From assembly GCF_004352825.1 (NCBI RefSeq), contig NZ_SJRW01000002.1, positions 558,001-622,000 of the forward strand: 64,000 nt of DNA. The letters are read 5' to 3'. Of the stretch, positions 62,313 through 64,000 are shown in pieces (position 1 is the stretch's first letter; each line of letters opens with the position of its first letter). The notes under the pieces are model-generated. The model saw only the letters and a list, made by a program, of their open reading frames with translations. It was not told the origin of the DNA and did no database searches. A program made the position numbers and the translations under genes. The stretch is from Luteimonas arsenica. Lineage in GTDB: Bacteria > Pseudomonadota > Gammaproteobacteria > Xanthomonadales > Xanthomonadaceae.

Positions 62313-64000
<1,688 letters not shown>

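Overview
The window is a high-GC (about 70% by eye) proteobacterial chromosome segment. It is most like the Lysobacter/Luteimonas/Xanthomonas group (Xanthomonadaceae). The reasons are an Xps-type type II secretion operon in the order E-F-G-H-I-J-K-L-M-N-D, a dcw (division and cell wall) cluster without murD, and gammaproteobacterial gene orders such as xerD-dsbC, glyA-nrdR-ribD, rsmI-lpoA-yraN and lpxC-dciA-M23-secA. Coding density is very high and most genes in operons overlap by 1 to 20 nt. There is no sign of prophage, transposon or CRISPR.

1-9.9 kb: end of a molybdate transporter (modB, modA), an ETHE1-like metallo-hydrolase, a secreted S1/P1-type nuclease and an OmpW porin, all on the minus strand; then gap with a strong terminator, a DUF2339 multi-spanning membrane protein, an RDD/DsbA-like pair, and xerD. 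9.9-14.9 kb: a lipoprotein-type dsbC and purL. 14.9-29.3 kb: an 11-gene type II secretion operon (xps type). Two paralogous small four-cysteine secreted proteins lie just before it, a third copy sits inside it between gspE and gspF, and two glycosyltransferase-like genes follow it.

29.3-34.3 kb: a lipoprotein, pyrF, a Phd/VapC-type toxin-antitoxin pair with a palindromic operator candidate, the ABC-F protein EttA and an RcnB-like secreted protein. 34.3-41.8 kb: glyA, nrdR, a DUF4272 gene, the riboflavin genes ribD, ribE, ribB (with a degenerate RibA half) and ribH, then nusB and thiL. 41.8-44.7 kb: yraN and lpoA (minus), rsmI, and RNase P RNA.

45.0-60.6 kb: the dcw cluster: mraZ, rsmH, ftsL, ftsI, murE, murF, mraY, ftsW, murC, ddl, ftsQ, ftsA, ftsZ, lpxC. 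Every junction from mraZ to ftsA overlaps. A consensus promoter and three MraZ-type repeats with 10-nt periodicity precede mraZ. murG, which usually lies between ftsW and murC, is absent, as are murD and murB. 60.8-64 kb: dciA (minus), an M23 peptidase and the first two thirds of secA, which runs off the right edge.

The most interesting items are the four-cysteine secreted family in and beside the secretion operon, the clean absence of murG, the dcw control region (promoter, MraZ boxes, one perfect DnaA-box match) and the structured secA leader. Nothing here is clearly a wholly new multi-gene system.
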